Below, in pieces: positions 1 to 13,496 of a stretch of 64,000 nucleotides of DNA. Positions within the stretch are counted from its first letter, which is position 1. Each line of letters begins with the position of its first letter. The DNA is taken from assembly GCA_963281255.1 (NCBI GenBank), contig OY725491.1:744001-808000 (forward strand), read 5' to 3'. The notes under the pieces were generated by a model. That model did not search any database. It saw only the letters and a list, made by a program, of their open reading frames with translations, and was not told the DNA's origin. Position numbers and translations under genes: made by a program. The stretch comes from Aphrocallistes beatrix (lineage: Eukaryota > Porifera > Hexactinellida > Sceptrulophora > Aphrocallistidae).

Positions 1-144
1 CAGGGTTGCTTATTGTGAACCACCAGGGGACCAAAAAATTTGTTCATAATAGAGATACTTCATATTAAGCGAACTTGATTCAATACAATTCCTATATAAA
101 AATGAAATTGGGACCAGGAGGTTAGTTCATAATAAGCGACCCTG
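1..144. repeat. hAT-like short inverted-repeat element
   Basis: The element starts CAGGGTTGCTTATTGTGAAC and ends GTTCATAATAAGCGACCCTG, so its ends are inverted copies of each other. Related partial copies begin at 25992 and 20263 (CAGGGTCGCTTAT). The CAGGG...CCCTG ends are typical of non-autonomous hAT elements; the left flanking duplication lies outside the window. It sits in what should be an intron of the USP19-like gene. Confidence 0.6.
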
Positions 145-172
145 ACTGTATTCACAAATCCAACTCTCCCAC

Positions 173-3114
<2,942 letters not shown>

Positions 3115-4216
3115 TATTAGAGATTATAATGGAGAGATAAATACAGCTCAACTCAGGACTTACCTATTTGAGTTAGGCTGGGCATGCTAATAAGGAGTAG
3201 AATTGATTTAATAAACGAGTTAAAAAAAACCACTTTGTGTTGGCTCTAATTACTATTTAGGACCAAAGTTTGCAGCAAGTTACTTCATAGTCACATTAGT
3301 GCTTACTATCAAAACGTTGTTAGGTTTAAGGTACGAAATTTTACTTATATTTTGTCATTTTAGAGGACCAGTAGCGGATTTAGGGGTGGGATGCCGCAAA
3401 CCCTCGATCAACCTTTGCCCATCTCAGATTTTCTTACTGGTGTCTGATAAACATGGTAGAAACAAAGTTTCCAATCCAATCAAATTCGACGCCTCGCTGA
3501 TGCCCACCCTGTCATAGCCCGACTAGCGTCGCCCCTGTCGAGAAGTATATACGAATTTTGATGAACCTGAGCATATTATATAATATATGTTGTCAACTTC
3601 CAGGGGTTTTGCCCCTGGACCCCACTGGGAGACTTACAGTACCCCCAAACCTCCAGCTGGATGCTGTGCTGTACCCTCCTCACGTCACTAAAATCCTTGG
3701 TTACGCCGGATCAATGCGGAAATGGTTCCAGTGCCACTGAAGTGTCCAGAATATTTTCGAATATCAACTTGATGTACGTATTGTAAACAAAAACAAAAAA
3801 TCTTCCGAGAGCTTCGAAAATACGATATTCGGATAACACCCTTTCCTTTCCCCCTAAATAATATTTGTTATGAAAACTGGGTCATTCTGTTGAGTAGCAA
3901 TTCGAAATCTTTTTTTGGCGTGAGTCCATCTTAGGAATTATTTTTCACACGATAATATTATCTAGATTAGATCTTGAAGATCCGAGATTTGGGATCACTT
4001 GACGAGTGTATAATTGCATGTATGACCAGCATTTCTATGATTTCAACTCCTCTCCAAGAAATGTACCTCTCCATTTTTCGAATTGTTATAAATGCTTTGT
4101 TTGAATATTTTTAATTTTAAGATAGTAAAACTATAATATTACAAAGTAAATAAAACCTAAAGTGAATAATTGGGAAAAAATGGGAATACTAAAAGATCTA
4201 GATAAAAAACATCAGT
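3115..4216. other. Intergenic, repeat remnants
   Basis: This separates the USP19-like gene from AF1. A hAT-like remnant lies at about 3369-3540 (CAGTAGCGGATTTAGGGGTG at the left, CGTCGCCCCTG at the right). A GC-rich patch at 3598-3680 repeats a CCAGGGG/CCCCTGG motif. I see no gene; the short frames here have no recognisable domains. Confidence 0.4.
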
Positions 4217-4891
4217 TTAACTAGAGTCTAGAAGAGTATTTAAAAATTGATGGTCAGTTTGTAGATTTGCAAGAATATCTGCTCTTTCAAACTCATCTTG
4301 CAGTTCCTTGATTCGTCGATATTTTATTGCTCTTCCACCATCATCTCTAGCAATTATGCAAATCAAATTATTTATTATCATTATCCTAGCTTCAATAATA
4401 AACTCATCTGTCTTTCTTATCTTTGGGGTTATACTTATCATTTTCACTGAACTAGAGGTCACAGCATTGAACTGTTCAAACTTCTCTTCCAGCCTTTTTT
4501 CTTGGTTCTCTAATTCACTAGGCCTGCGGCTTTTGTACTTCAAAATCTTTGTGGCAGTGAGATCAGAGGCTACTGAAATAGGTTTTAATGTATCCTCCTT
4601 CCGTTTCAGGACTTTATTGTAGATAGCGATTCCTTTGAGTAATTCTGAACGTAATTCTTGCAAGTCTTTGATCAACTTCTCTACATTGATCCAAATCCTT
4701 ATATGTGACACCCAATCAGATAGCATCTCAAAGTAAGTCCGATCTTCAAGACTTTCAATCTTAATTAAGCACTTGTTAACTTCCAGCAACAAATTCTTGT
4801 ACTCAGGGATGATCTGATTTTTTTTCAAAACAGCTTCAAACTCCTCAAGGCGGTGTATTTCTACATTCGCAGCTGTGTATCTGGTAGCCAT
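4217..4891 (-). CDS. Array family member AF1 (divergent, short)
   Basis: Function unknown. The 224-residue frame opens MATRYTAANVEIHRLEEF and keeps the family N-terminal pattern: QIIPEYKNLLLEVNKC (residues about 26-41), an EDRTYFEMLSDW box near 49-60, then a long amphipathic stretch ELLKGIAIYNKVLKRKED. The Gly/Ala-rich double membrane segment is replaced by a Lys/Glu-rich linker and one short hydrophobic run (IMIINNLICIIA, about 168-180). After it comes a weak version of the basic motif (GGRAIKYRRIKEL). It stops about 30 residues later, so the C-terminal helical domain is absent, and no continuation is seen in other frames. It is the outermost gene of the minus-strand block. It may be a shortened functional variant or a decaying copy. 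Confidence 0.7.
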   Translation of the reverse strand: MATRYTAANVEIHRLEEFEAVLKKNQIIPEYKNLLLEVNKCLIKIESLEDRTYFEMLSDWVSHIRIWINVEKLIKDLQELRSELLKGIAIYNKVLKRKEDTLKPISVASDLTATKILKYKSRRPSELENQEKRLEEKFEQFNAVTSSSVKMISITPKIRKTDEFIIEARIMIINNLICIIARDDGGRAIKYRRIKELQDEFERADILANLQTDHQFLNTLLDSS

Positions 4892-6031
4892 AACAAGAAG
4901 ATAATTGAATATCTTGCGAGTATTCTATAGAAGAATCAGTGGTTTTACAATATTTATGGTCTGAATAAAACTATGAACTGTAACGCCTACTGCGAATAAA
5001 TTGGAATTGATTTATGAATAATCAAGCACAAATTCATTAGTACGTATTCGTATCCAAGCAATTGCGATTCGCTTGCTTGTGCTGCGCGGCTGATAAACAC
5101 TTAATGTCCGCAAAAGTCACCCATTGGGCGCATATGTTAATGCAATATAATAGCCTGAATGTAAACAAAATCAATATAGAAATTATGATCGGACAGCCCA
5201 CGTCACTCTTCAGGCTTTACAGTGATTATCACACATAGCGGTATGGCAGGTGCGGCGAGCGTCGTACCACTTTTTAGAAAGGCGAAATTTGGGCTGTGTT
5301 AATTTTCGCTGTAGATCAATTTGTGAGCGAGTATAGGAAGTATTGGACCAGCTTTTTGGTATGATGTAGCCAGATCAGTTTTGAATCTCGACTGAGATAT
5401 GTGCCAAATATTCCTCCGTACCACTTTTTGAGTGGGTCTGCTGTCCCTGACACTGTTATACAGTACAGTTATTATTTAGATCATATACTTGAGATTTGAG
5501 ACTGTTGACCCTAGGGCCACAGGTCTGAGAGAATATTATTATTAAAAAGACCGCTGGAAATACTACATCGTTTTCCTTCGAAAAGTAAGTAGCACACACC
5601 TATCCTTCAACTATCAGATATGCTAGTCAGCTAATATATTCTGTGAGATATATGGGCATGCCTAATTTCCGGGACGGGGCCACCAGGTACCTAATTTCCG
5701 GGACGGGATGGGTTAAGATCTAGCCGTAAGATATTCATTTTTACATAGTTAGATTCAGATCAACATCAGTCAGTGTGGCCAAAGTTAGAATAGCTCCTCT
5801 CCCAAACTATGCCTATAACTGCAATATTAATTTTGTAGCTAATCATTACAAATGTACAATGTTATAAACTTCAACAGATACAATTTGCATACATTTTGGG
5901 AGTTTCAAACAGGTTATTACATGCAATGTTCAGCAATAAAACAATGCAGAAGAATAAATGTGGGCATCCTACTTTTAAATATATATATAATTCCATTACC
6001 TATATACACGATGTAAGCAACTTTTTTCTCT
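4892..6031. other. Intergenic with TIR-like and GC-rich repeats
   Basis: A degenerate copy of the GC-rich hairpin repeat lies near 5066-5130 (TTCGCTTGCTTGTGCTGCGCGG). A possible inverted-repeat element spans about 5191-5448 (left GGACAGCCCACGTCACT, right TGAGTGGGTCTGCTGTCC). A partial copy of the GGGCATGCCTAATTT element is at 5654-5709. No gene is seen. Confidence 0.4.
5654..5709. repeat. Partial copy of GGGCATGCC inverted-repeat element
   Basis: GGGCATGCCTAATTTCCGGG followed by a second CTAATTTCCGGGACGGG unit in the same orientation. The complete element, with both ends and an 8-bp duplication, is at 38031-38148. Confidence 0.5.
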
Positions 6032-7279
6032 TTAGTTTTCCGCATTATTGTTTTGTCCAGAGTTTTCGACATTCTGTTCTTTTCCTTGATTTTCAGCATT
6101 CTGTTGTCCTTGATTTTCGGCATTCTGTTGTCCTTGATTTTCGACATTCTGTTGTCCTTGATTTTCGGCATTCTGTTGTCCTTGATTCTCGGTATTCTGT
6201 TGTCCTTGATTTTCGGCATTCTGTTGTCCTTGATTTTCGGTATTCTGTTCTCGGCCATTCTCTTGATTTAGTCTCTCTGCCTGATTTCTTTTGATAGTCT
6301 GTATACAATTTCTAATCTTTTCTTCTGAATATTGAACTTTGTGTTGGAGATAAGTCTTGCAAGCAGTAGTAGCAACTATTTCTGACATATTTCTTCGCAT
6401 TTCCGCACTAGTTTCAGGGTTATCCTGTTCTAGATTTCTTAAAGAAGTCTCTCTTGCTTCCAGATAAACTCCCTGAGCATTTTGCAGGTTTGCCTCGTCA
6501 GTATGAAGTTGTTCATCGATTGCGTTGAAAATATTTCCTAATTCTTCATGATTGGTCTTGATGGTGCTAAAAACATTTTCTTTGTCCAAAGCATCATACA
6601 GTTCCTTCACTTGCTGGTATTTCAACCCTCTTTCCCTTCCTTTATATTTAGCCATTTTGTAGATAATCAGAATCAATGCTGCAAATCCTCCTAACGTTAG
6701 TAAACCTATTGCAGCTCCTATTCCTGCTGTAGCTGCTGTTGTTGCTGCCGTAATGCCTGTTAGTGTACCGAGTGTTACAGCTAATATTCCATAGTGTACG
6801 AGTATTGCTCCACCTGCTCCACTAACTGCACCACCGAGTACTGCAGTCCCTCCTACTGTTAGTACAGGCATAGCTTTCTTAACAGGACTTGTCTTGGGTG
6901 TATTTTCTTCAGTTTTCTCCAATTTAAATTTCGTAACCTTGAGATTTCTAAGGTAATTTTTCACTTCCTCTCTCTGTCCAAGTAACATCGTATACATCTC
7001 GATACCTTTAAGAATTTCTTCTTTCACATCTTTAAGGTGATCCAGCAACCTTTTGTGGTTAATTTATGTCCTTTTACCAGCAGCGTAGTCGCAAAATATT
7101 TCTTTAAGAGAACGATCTGTTTCTATTTGTTTGAACATATCAATGCAGGTATTCAATTGCAATAAATGTTCTCTGTATGCAGGAATGATGTTGTAGTCAT
7201 TTAGCACCCTATCGATATCCTTGATTGAATTGATGTCAAAGTTTTCACGTTGAAGGTTATACTTGACTTGAGTAGCCAT
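6032..7279 (-). pseudogene. Array family member AF2 with one in-frame stop
   Basis: From the ATG at 7279 (MATQVKYNLQRENF) the frame is open to 6032 (416 codons) except for a single TAA at 7064-7066 (codon 72), inside AAGKRT*INHKRLLDH. The closest copy, AF9, has AAGKRTEINPKRLLDH, so a Glu codon appears to have become TAA. Beyond the stop the protein is otherwise intact: SPVKK before two Gly/Ala-rich hydrophobic segments, the KGRERGLKYQQVKELYDAL motif, and a C-terminal domain with ACKTYL. It ends in a long Gln/Asn-rich tail made of an 8-residue repeat (QNAENQGQ and variants). It could be a recent null allele, a readthrough gene or a base-call error. Confidence 0.75.
6085..6254. repeat. 24-bp minisatellite coding the AF2 Gln/Asn tail
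   Basis: About seven tandem copies of a 24-base unit (plus strand TTGATTTTCGGCATTCTGTT then GTCC) differ at one or two positions, changing Ala to Val or Thr in the repeated peptide NAENQGQQ. The unit length is a multiple of three, so copy number can vary without shifting the frame. AF3 and AF9 have shorter, non-amplified Gln/Asn tails at the same place. Confidence 0.85.
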
Positions 7280-8652
7280 ATACGGGAATCTATAACTCAC
7301 AAACGTTAGTACACTAATTGGAAAGTATAGGAGTATGATAATATGATCATTCATCATATTGAAAAACGTCAGTAAAATGTGTTGGATGAAGATTTCAAAC
7401 TCAATATACGAAATTTAATAAACGGTATTGGAATAAGCAGGGAGTGTGGTAAACAATGAAAAATCGGGGGGCGTTTATTCGGAACTATAGAGACTGGCTG
7501 TTCAAATGATATGTAATGCTAATTCCAGAGAGTTATATTATAACTCCGTATGAAACGTATCTACACATTATGGGATTTGGATCTGCACAATTTATCGGTA
7601 ATCTCCTTTGATCAAACTACATAATTGACCTCTTGAACAAACTCATTTCTACAGAGCATTACATTTATTAAACTTACGTGAATACTTACTGAAACCATAG
7701 TTACACAAAGAATAATAATTGTATGTGATATATCCATCTAACTAAAGCACTGTATATAAGATATACAAGTATGTGCCTAGTGAGCAATCAGATCAGATTC
7801 CCGAATATATACGCCCAAACCATGTAGATTGCAGAATGGATTGATTTCTCCTATCAACCAACCTAACTATAATTATAATTGGAACAAAAATGTAATTTAT
7901 TCTAACTATTGAACTGTATAAAGAGTATTCCACATTTCAAAAAGAATGTGTCACACCAATGTGGCATATCTTGTGGCGGTCTTAGAGGTGTGCGAACTGG
8001 GACCACCCAGGGTACAGCCTCTTGATGGCGGAAGATGGCGAATGGCGAAAGATGGCGAATGGCGAAAGATGGCGAAAGAATTAGAAATGAGAAAGGGTTA
8101 ATCTTAAAAGACCTTCTAGTATTACTATTTTCTATGATTTCACCTATCGACGTGGACTAGAGAATAGCAATCTATTTGGATTTTTTTGAAACCAATCTCT
8201 CTCCTTTCATCTTATTTAACTCTTGTATAGTACATTATACCCAGCCAATTGGGGCATGGATGTTTCAAAACAACTTCAATTTATCCTTCGTTTGCAATTT
8301 CATCAGATTCGTCTTATCCGTAAGATATTAATTCTTCTATATTTAGATTCGCATCAACATCACTCAATGTGGCCAAAGTCAGAATAGCTCCTCTAACTAT
8401 GCTCATAACTCTGCAATACGAATTTTGTAGCTAATCCTTACGAAGTTACAAACTTCAACAGATAAAATGTGCATACATATTACTGGGTGATATAATATAG
8501 ATATATATGGAGATATAATATACTATCCTATGTAGAGGTTCAAACAGGTTAGTAGTTCGGAAAGGTAAACAATGCAAAAGAATAAATGTAAGCACACTAC
8601 TTCTAAAAGTACAATTCAACTACTCGTATACTAGATGTGCCAACTTTTCTTT
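7280..8652. other. Intergenic, little recognisable
   Basis: The span is mostly AT-rich unique sequence. A short degenerate tandem repeat (GATGGCGAATGGCGAAA units) lies at about 8028-8080. A GGGGGGCGTTTATTCGGA fragment at 7467-7484 resembles the inside of the element at 49180-49661. No gene is visible. Confidence 0.4.
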
Positions 8653-9816
8653 TTAGTTTTCACCATTATTGTTTTGTCCAAGGTTTTCACCATTCTGTTC
8701 CTGTCCTTGGTTTTCGGCATTATTCTCCAGTACATCGTTAGCTGGGCCAATTTCTTGATTTAGTCTCTCTGCCAGATTTCTTTTGATAGCCTGTATGCAA
8801 CGTTTGATCTTTTCTTCTGAATATTCAGTTTTGTGTCGGAGATAAGTCTTGCAAGCAGTAGTAGCAACTATTTCAGACATATTCCTTCGCATTTCAGCAC
8901 TCATTTCAGGGTTATCCTGTTCTAGTTCTCTTAAAGAGTTTTCTCTTTCTTCCAGATAAACTCCGACAGTCATCTGCAGGTATGCCTCGTCACTATGAAG
9001 TTGTTTGTTGATTGCGTCAAAAATATATTTTAATTTTTTATTATTAGTCTTGATGGTACTCAGAACATTTCCGTCATTCAAAGCATCATACAGTTCCTTC
9101 ACTTGCTGGTACTTCAGTCCTCTTTCCTTCCCTTTATATTTAGCTATTTTGTAGATTATGAAAAACACTGCCGCAATTCCTACCACTACCAAACCTACTC
9201 CAGCTCCTATTAGCAATCCAGTAGCCGATGTTACCACTGTTCCCGCTGTTGCTGTTGTTACTGCTGCTTTAGTGCTTATTGCTTTTATTAGCATGCTGGC
9301 CGGTATAACTATCCCAGCGTAATGTGCTAGTAATGCTCCACCTGCTGCACCACCTGCTGCACCGACAACTCCACTACCTGCAGCCGGCCCTATTACTGCT
9401 ATTGCAGGTATAGCGAACTCTTTAACAGGACTTGTTTTGGATTTCGTTTCAGTTTTGTCTAATTTAAATTTCGTAACTTTGGTATTTTTAAGGTATTTTC
9501 TCACTTCCTCTCCCTGTCCAAGTAGCATCATATACATCTCCATCCCTTCACTCAATTCGTTTTCCATGTCTTCAAGGTGATTTAGCAACCTTTTGGGGTT
9601 AATTCTTTTCCTTTTACCAGCAGTGTAGTCGCAAAATATTTCGCTAAGAGAGCGTTCTGTTTCTATTTGTTTGAAAATATCAATGCAGGTATTCACTCGC
9701 AGTAAATTTTCGTCGTATGCAGGAATGATGTTTTCACTTAGCAGCCTATCGATATCCTCGATTGAATTGATTTCAAAGTTTTCACATTGAAGAGTATATC
9801 CAACTTGAGTAGCCAT
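8653..9816 (-). CDS. Array family member AF3 (intact, full length)
   Basis: An intact 387-residue frame that shows the family plan best. Residues 1-120 form the helical N-terminal domain (SIEDIDRLL at 18-26, IIPAYDENLLRVNTC at 30-44, ETERSLSEIFCDYTAGKRK at 52-70). TSPVKEF at 128-134 ends the linker. Hydrophobic Gly/Ala-rich stretches cover about 134-172 and 184-224 (GAAGGAAGGALLAHYAG; GLLIGAGVGLVVVGIAAVFF), probably a membrane hairpin. The basic motif KGKERGLKYQQVKELYDAL follows at 228-246. The C-terminal helical domain has QLHSDEAYL, ATTACKTYL and EYSEEKIKRC, then a 35-residue Gln/Asn-rich tail. There is no signal peptide. Function unknown; membrane insertion is inferred from composition. 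Nearest relatives are AF2, AF9, AF15 and AF21. Confidence 0.85.
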   Translation of the reverse strand: MATQVGYTLQCENFEINSIEDIDRLLSENIIPAYDENLLRVNTCIDIFKQIETERSLSEIFCDYTAGKRKRINPKRLLNHLEDMENELSEGMEMYMMLLGQGEEVRKYLKNTKVTKFKLDKTETKSKTSPVKEFAIPAIAVIGPAAGSGVVGAAGGAAGGALLAHYAGIVIPASMLIKAISTKAAVTTATAGTVVTSATGLLIGAGVGLVVVGIAAVFFIIYKIAKYKGKERGLKYQQVKELYDALNDGNVLSTIKTNNKKLKYIFDAINKQLHSDEAYLQMTVGVYLEERENSLRELEQDNPEMSAEMRRNMSEIVATTACKTYLRHKTEYSEEKIKRCIQAIKRNLAERLNQEIGPANDVLENNAENQGQEQNGENLGQNNNGEN

Positions 9817-10856
9817 TTATGTTAACCTGAACTTTTGATCAAAATAGACACTGGTATACTAATTGGAAAGTACAAGTATGCATAATAATATATAATTAAA
9901 ATTGTTCATCGAATTCAAAATATATTATATCATCTGATTTTATGTAGATACGCAATATATATTTAATATTAGCAAACAACTCGATAGTGTAGCACTGTAA
10001 GCACTGAGGATGGATAATAATTGTAAATATTATTTTATATATTTGAAATATATAAAACGTACAATATTCATAAGAGAGATCTCTAAGAATGGAATTTGAT
10101 ATTGATATGAAATACCCTATAGTAGCCTTTGATGCATAATTTTACAAAACAATCAGGTGTAATTTGTTCTAGTAAAGTTTCTAAGAGCAAAAGAGTAAGT
10201 ACGGACGCTATACACCGTTCATGCAATGACATTTATTAATAAACTGCACTGAAATATCGAACAGAAATACATAGGCAATACCATGTAAATATGGACTGAT
10301 TTACCTTATCTTAATCAGATAAGTTATTTATTACACGAGGAATTGTGAATAATCTGTTTCAAGTATTTAAGAATCAAAATTGAAAAAAAAAGTTATTTAT
10401 GAATGAAATTGTGGAAATGATTAGTATCTAGGATTTACAGTTAAAATCCAGGGATTTTTCAGAGTTGAAAAGTATGGTTACTTTCTGAGTATAGATTTTA
10501 CAAATATAGCCTGGTATTGCATATTAATGGGACTTGTAACTATAACTATATGATTCTAAGATTGAAATTTATCTAAATTAGTCAGATATCTTTGTATATA
10601 AATTACCCACATTTTTTTTGCATTCTTAAGAAGTATAACATCCTCTAAAATCTAAGTGCTAATAAATATACTATTTGAATTAAGATTTTTTAATGAGAGT
10701 AAGTGATGCAAACAAAATAATTGAATGCGAAAGGAGTAATGCTAAGTAAGTTTGAGAAACCATGGACACTCTACATATGTAGACCATGGAGAACCTAAGA
10801 TATAAACGCGTAATAAGTATTGAAATGAGAAGTTCCTTTCGCTAGGAAGCAGAAAG
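9817..10856. other. Intergenic, mostly unrecognised; 3' flank of AF4
   Basis: No gene or clear element is visible in 9817-10400. From about 10400 the sequence matches the 3' flank of AF6 (about 14540-14920), part of a tandem duplication of roughly 4 kb. Confidence 0.45.
10764..10796 (-). other. Hairpin in the AF4 3' flank
   Basis: On the minus strand CCATGG, TCTACATATGTAGA, GTGT, CCATGG: a self-complementary core enclosed by matching CCATGG arms, about 65-95 bases past the AF4 stop. At the aligned place past AF18 a different sequence also forms a hairpin (57635-57668). Confidence 0.45.
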
Positions 10857-11678
10857 TCATTTTACAGACCTCTGAATCTCATTCAAGATTTCTTCAGTTT
10901 CTTCGTTTGAACAGTTAAATTCATGTTTCAGGTAGGATTTGCAAGTTATTTCAGCCATTTTAATCGAGAATTTCTTACAAATGTCAACATTTAGGTCAGA
11001 TTGATCCTCTTGGATTTCCTTCAAAGCTTTATCTTTCGATTCTGAATAAAGAGAACTAGCTAGATACATCATGACCTCTCTACTGTGTAACTGTTCGTCA
11101 ATTGCTTTAGAGGTTTCACTCAAATTTTGATTTTTTACCGTTATTTCATCTAATAATGTATCGTTTATGTAATCTTGAAATTCTTGTATTTGTTGATATT
11201 TCATGGATCTATCTCCCTCGATACATTTCGCTAACTTGTAATATTTTTTGTCTTCATTCCCAGAGGGACTTTCAACTTTGGCTATGTTTGAAATATTTTG
11301 GATTTCTTTTTTTTCTCCGATTTGCTCATCGCTCACTATTTTGCAATTTCGAAAATAATCTTGAAGGTTTTCCCTCTGAACATGTAGTTTAGTACATAAG
11401 ATCAATCCGGTTAGTAATGCTTCTTTCAGCTGTTCAAGTTGTGTCACCGAATTTTCACTGATAACCTTTTCCCTTTTCCCCGATACCGAATCAAAAAATA
11501 TTTCTAAGTAGGTTCGATTAGTCTCGAGATCCTTAAAATTCAGAATGCAAATATTGACCTGCTTCAAGAGTTCTCGATATTCTGAGAAGATATCATTGTT
11601 CCTTAGTGCTTCTTTAATATCTTCAATACTTGCAATAATCTTCATAGGTACAGATGTATACTCAATTTCAGAAGTCAT
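10857..11678 (-). CDS. Array family member AF4, lacks the membrane segment
   Basis: An intact 273-residue frame, close to AF6 over both ends. The N-terminal domain (MTSEIEYTSVPMKI, ALRNNDIFSEYRELLKQVN, ETNRTYLEIFFDSVSGKRE) and the C-terminal domain (QLHSREVMMYLASSLYSES, EITCKSYLKHEFNCSNEET) are well kept. AF6 has about 60 residues with two hydrophobic helices between EDNKYCN and LANFNDGDRSMKYQK. AF4 instead joins EDKKYYK directly to LAKCIEGDRSMKYQQ. The loss is in frame and exact, so the predicted protein is soluble. This could make it an inhibitor or adaptor for membrane-bound relatives, or simply a deletion copy. AF4 and AF5 form one module of the tandem duplication. Confidence 0.8.
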   Translation of the reverse strand: MTSEIEYTSVPMKIIASIEDIKEALRNNDIFSEYRELLKQVNICILNFKDLETNRTYLEIFFDSVSGKREKVISENSVTQLEQLKEALLTGLILCTKLHVQRENLQDYFRNCKIVSDEQIGEKKEIQNISNIAKVESPSGNEDKKYYKLAKCIEGDRSMKYQQIQEFQDYINDTLLDEITVKNQNLSETSKAIDEQLHSREVMMYLASSLYSESKDKALKEIQEDQSDLNVDICKKFSIKMAEITCKSYLKHEFNCSNEETEEILNEIQRSVK

Positions 11679-11753
11679 CTTACAGCTAATAGAATCTAAG
11701 AATGGTCATTTTGATGTTGCCATGCATCATAATAGTAATTCAAATTATATATA

Positions 11754-12020
11754 CAGTATACATACAACCGCTAATCCGAACAGCTCCGTTCCAATGATCG
11801 AAAAGTGATTAATTATAATAAATTTGTATCATACTAGTAAAAATATTTAGGATATTGTTACGCTTTGATTGCTTATTTAACGAAGTTTCGCAATCTTATT
11901 GATATATTTAAGTTTATAAACTATTCAAAGCATAGAGGCAAATAATATTATACTTAGGGTGCTCGGATTTTAAGAATGAAGTGTTCGTATTAGTGTATTC
12001 GGACTATCGAGGGTGTACTG
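11754..12020. repeat. pogo/Tc1-like MITE with TA duplication
   Basis: The ends are CAGTATACATACAACCGCTAATCCGAAC (read in two parts, the second CCGCTAATCCGAAC) and TATCGAGGGTGTACTG, flanked by TA on both sides (11752-11753 and 12021-12022). Relatives lie at 14224-14465 and 18345-18654, with remnants at 19972 and about 29920-30030. It fills most of the gap between AF4 and AF5; 12021-12326 holds nothing else recognisable. Confidence 0.7.
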
Positions 12021-12326
12021 TATATACATTATAATATTATGCATCAAATAAAACGATTAGAAAGGATAGTAGAACCCTAATGGTCCGGTCTATCATGTCT
12101 ATCTTAAACTAATCTATGTGAATAATAAAATGTAAGGTCATTAAGAGAGAGTTTGTTTAAGTGGAAATCATATAAAGATATAGAGGATATGTGAAAATAA
12201 TACTAATAAAATAATTTGGGAAAAAGTAAAAGTTAATGGTCTTATTATAATATCTAGTATCAGCGAGTAAGTATGTCTATTAGTATTCTACGGTTCCTAG
12301 TGAATTCAAAAGATACTTGTGTGCCA

Positions 12327-13253
12327 TCACTTTTGAAAATCTTTACAGATTTCTTCAGCTTCTTCTTTCGAACATTTGAGCTCATAAATGAGATAAGACT
12401 CAGTTTCTTTCAAGGCTAGCTTTTTGGAGATTTTTTCACACAAATAATCATCATTACCTTCCCTTTTTAACTGATTGAATGATTCATCTTTCGATTTTGT
12501 ATAAAGTTTATAAGCTCGCAAATCTTTTTGCTTTTCACTTTTGCGAATGTCTTCCAAATTGATAAAAATAGTACTTAAATCTTCATGATATGCTTCGATC
12601 TTACCCAAAAAATTAGCATCGAAAGCATCTGAAATAGCCTTCACTTGTTGATATTTCAGGCCTCTTTTCTCTCCATAACTCTTGGCTAGAAGATGGATTC
12701 CATAGAGTAAACCTCCAGCAACTACACCCACACCCACTCCTATCCCAATGGCTGCTAGTGCACTGACAGTATCAGTTAACTTGGCTAATAGTTCGACCAT
12801 TACGCTCATCAGTGGACTGCTACCAAAGATATAATCTGCACCCTTCTTGAAGTCAGTATTGGATTCAATCATTTCATGAGTAATGTCTAGATCGATTTTA
12901 GAAACCATTAATTCTCTAAAAACCTTTTTAAGCTCATCTTTCTCACTAAGCAGTCTCGTATATTGCGTTAATCCTTCCATTAACGCTTCTTTCAGTCCGT
13001 TGAGATTATCTATCAATCTTGGACGATTAATCTCGTTTCTTGCGCCATAATTCCAATCAGTGAACCATTCTCCCCAAGTTCGATTAGTTTCTAATTCTTT
13101 AAATAACGCTAGGCAAGTGTTGACTTGTACTAAATGCTCTCGGTAGTGCGGGATTATATCATTTTTGGTAAATACTTCATCAATATCTTCAACGGATGTT
13201 ATTTTAAATTCTTCCTGGTTTGAGAGTTTGCACTTAACTACTGGAGTCGCCAT
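12327..13253 (-). CDS. Array family member AF5 (intact)
   Basis: A 308-residue intact frame starting MATPVVKCKLSNQEEFKI. N-terminal domain: DIDEVFTKNDIIPHYREHL (about 23-41), VNTCLALFKELETNRTWGEW (44-63), DWNYGARNEI (66-75), then the amphipathic stretch GLTQYTRLLSEKDELKKVF. The hydrophobic region runs from about 144 to 190 and ends in VAGGLLYGIHLLAKSYGEK, followed by RGLKYQQVKAISDAFD. C-terminal domain: AYKLYTKSKDESFNQLKREG and ELKCSKEEAEEICKDFQK. Its partners are AF7 and AF17; all three share the DWNYGAR box and a common 5' flank. The Gly-rich membrane part is shorter than in AF3. Function unknown. Confidence 0.85.
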   Translation of the reverse strand: MATPVVKCKLSNQEEFKITSVEDIDEVFTKNDIIPHYREHLVQVNTCLALFKELETNRTWGEWFTDWNYGARNEINRPRLIDNLNGLKEALMEGLTQYTRLLSEKDELKKVFRELMVSKIDLDITHEMIESNTDFKKGADYIFGSSPLMSVMVELLAKLTDTVSALAAIGIGVGVGVVAGGLLYGIHLLAKSYGEKRGLKYQQVKAISDAFDANFLGKIEAYHEDLSTIFINLEDIRKSEKQKDLRAYKLYTKSKDESFNQLKREGNDDYLCEKISKKLALKETESYLIYELKCSKEEAEEICKDFQK

Positions 13254-13496
13254 GTGTAACTAATTTGGTGATATAACTCAAATAGATTAGGATACCTGTT
13301 TCAAAAAAGCAAGACATCACCTCTGCAAGATGGCAGAATAGAAATTAAGTAAAAAAATCAAGGGATCTAGTATAATAAATCTCCTACCAATGTTGGCAGG
13401 AAATAACGTATACAGCTGTCAGTATTAATCAAGTGAATTTACTATACCATCGACATATCATACAAAGTACAGATTACAGTTAAATTTATTTCAAAA

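Noticed and set aside
5896-6308. Several overlapping repetitive open frames (for example rich in DFRHSVVL or NRMPKIKD)
   Set aside because: They are other-frame readings of the 24-bp minisatellite that codes the AF2 tail.
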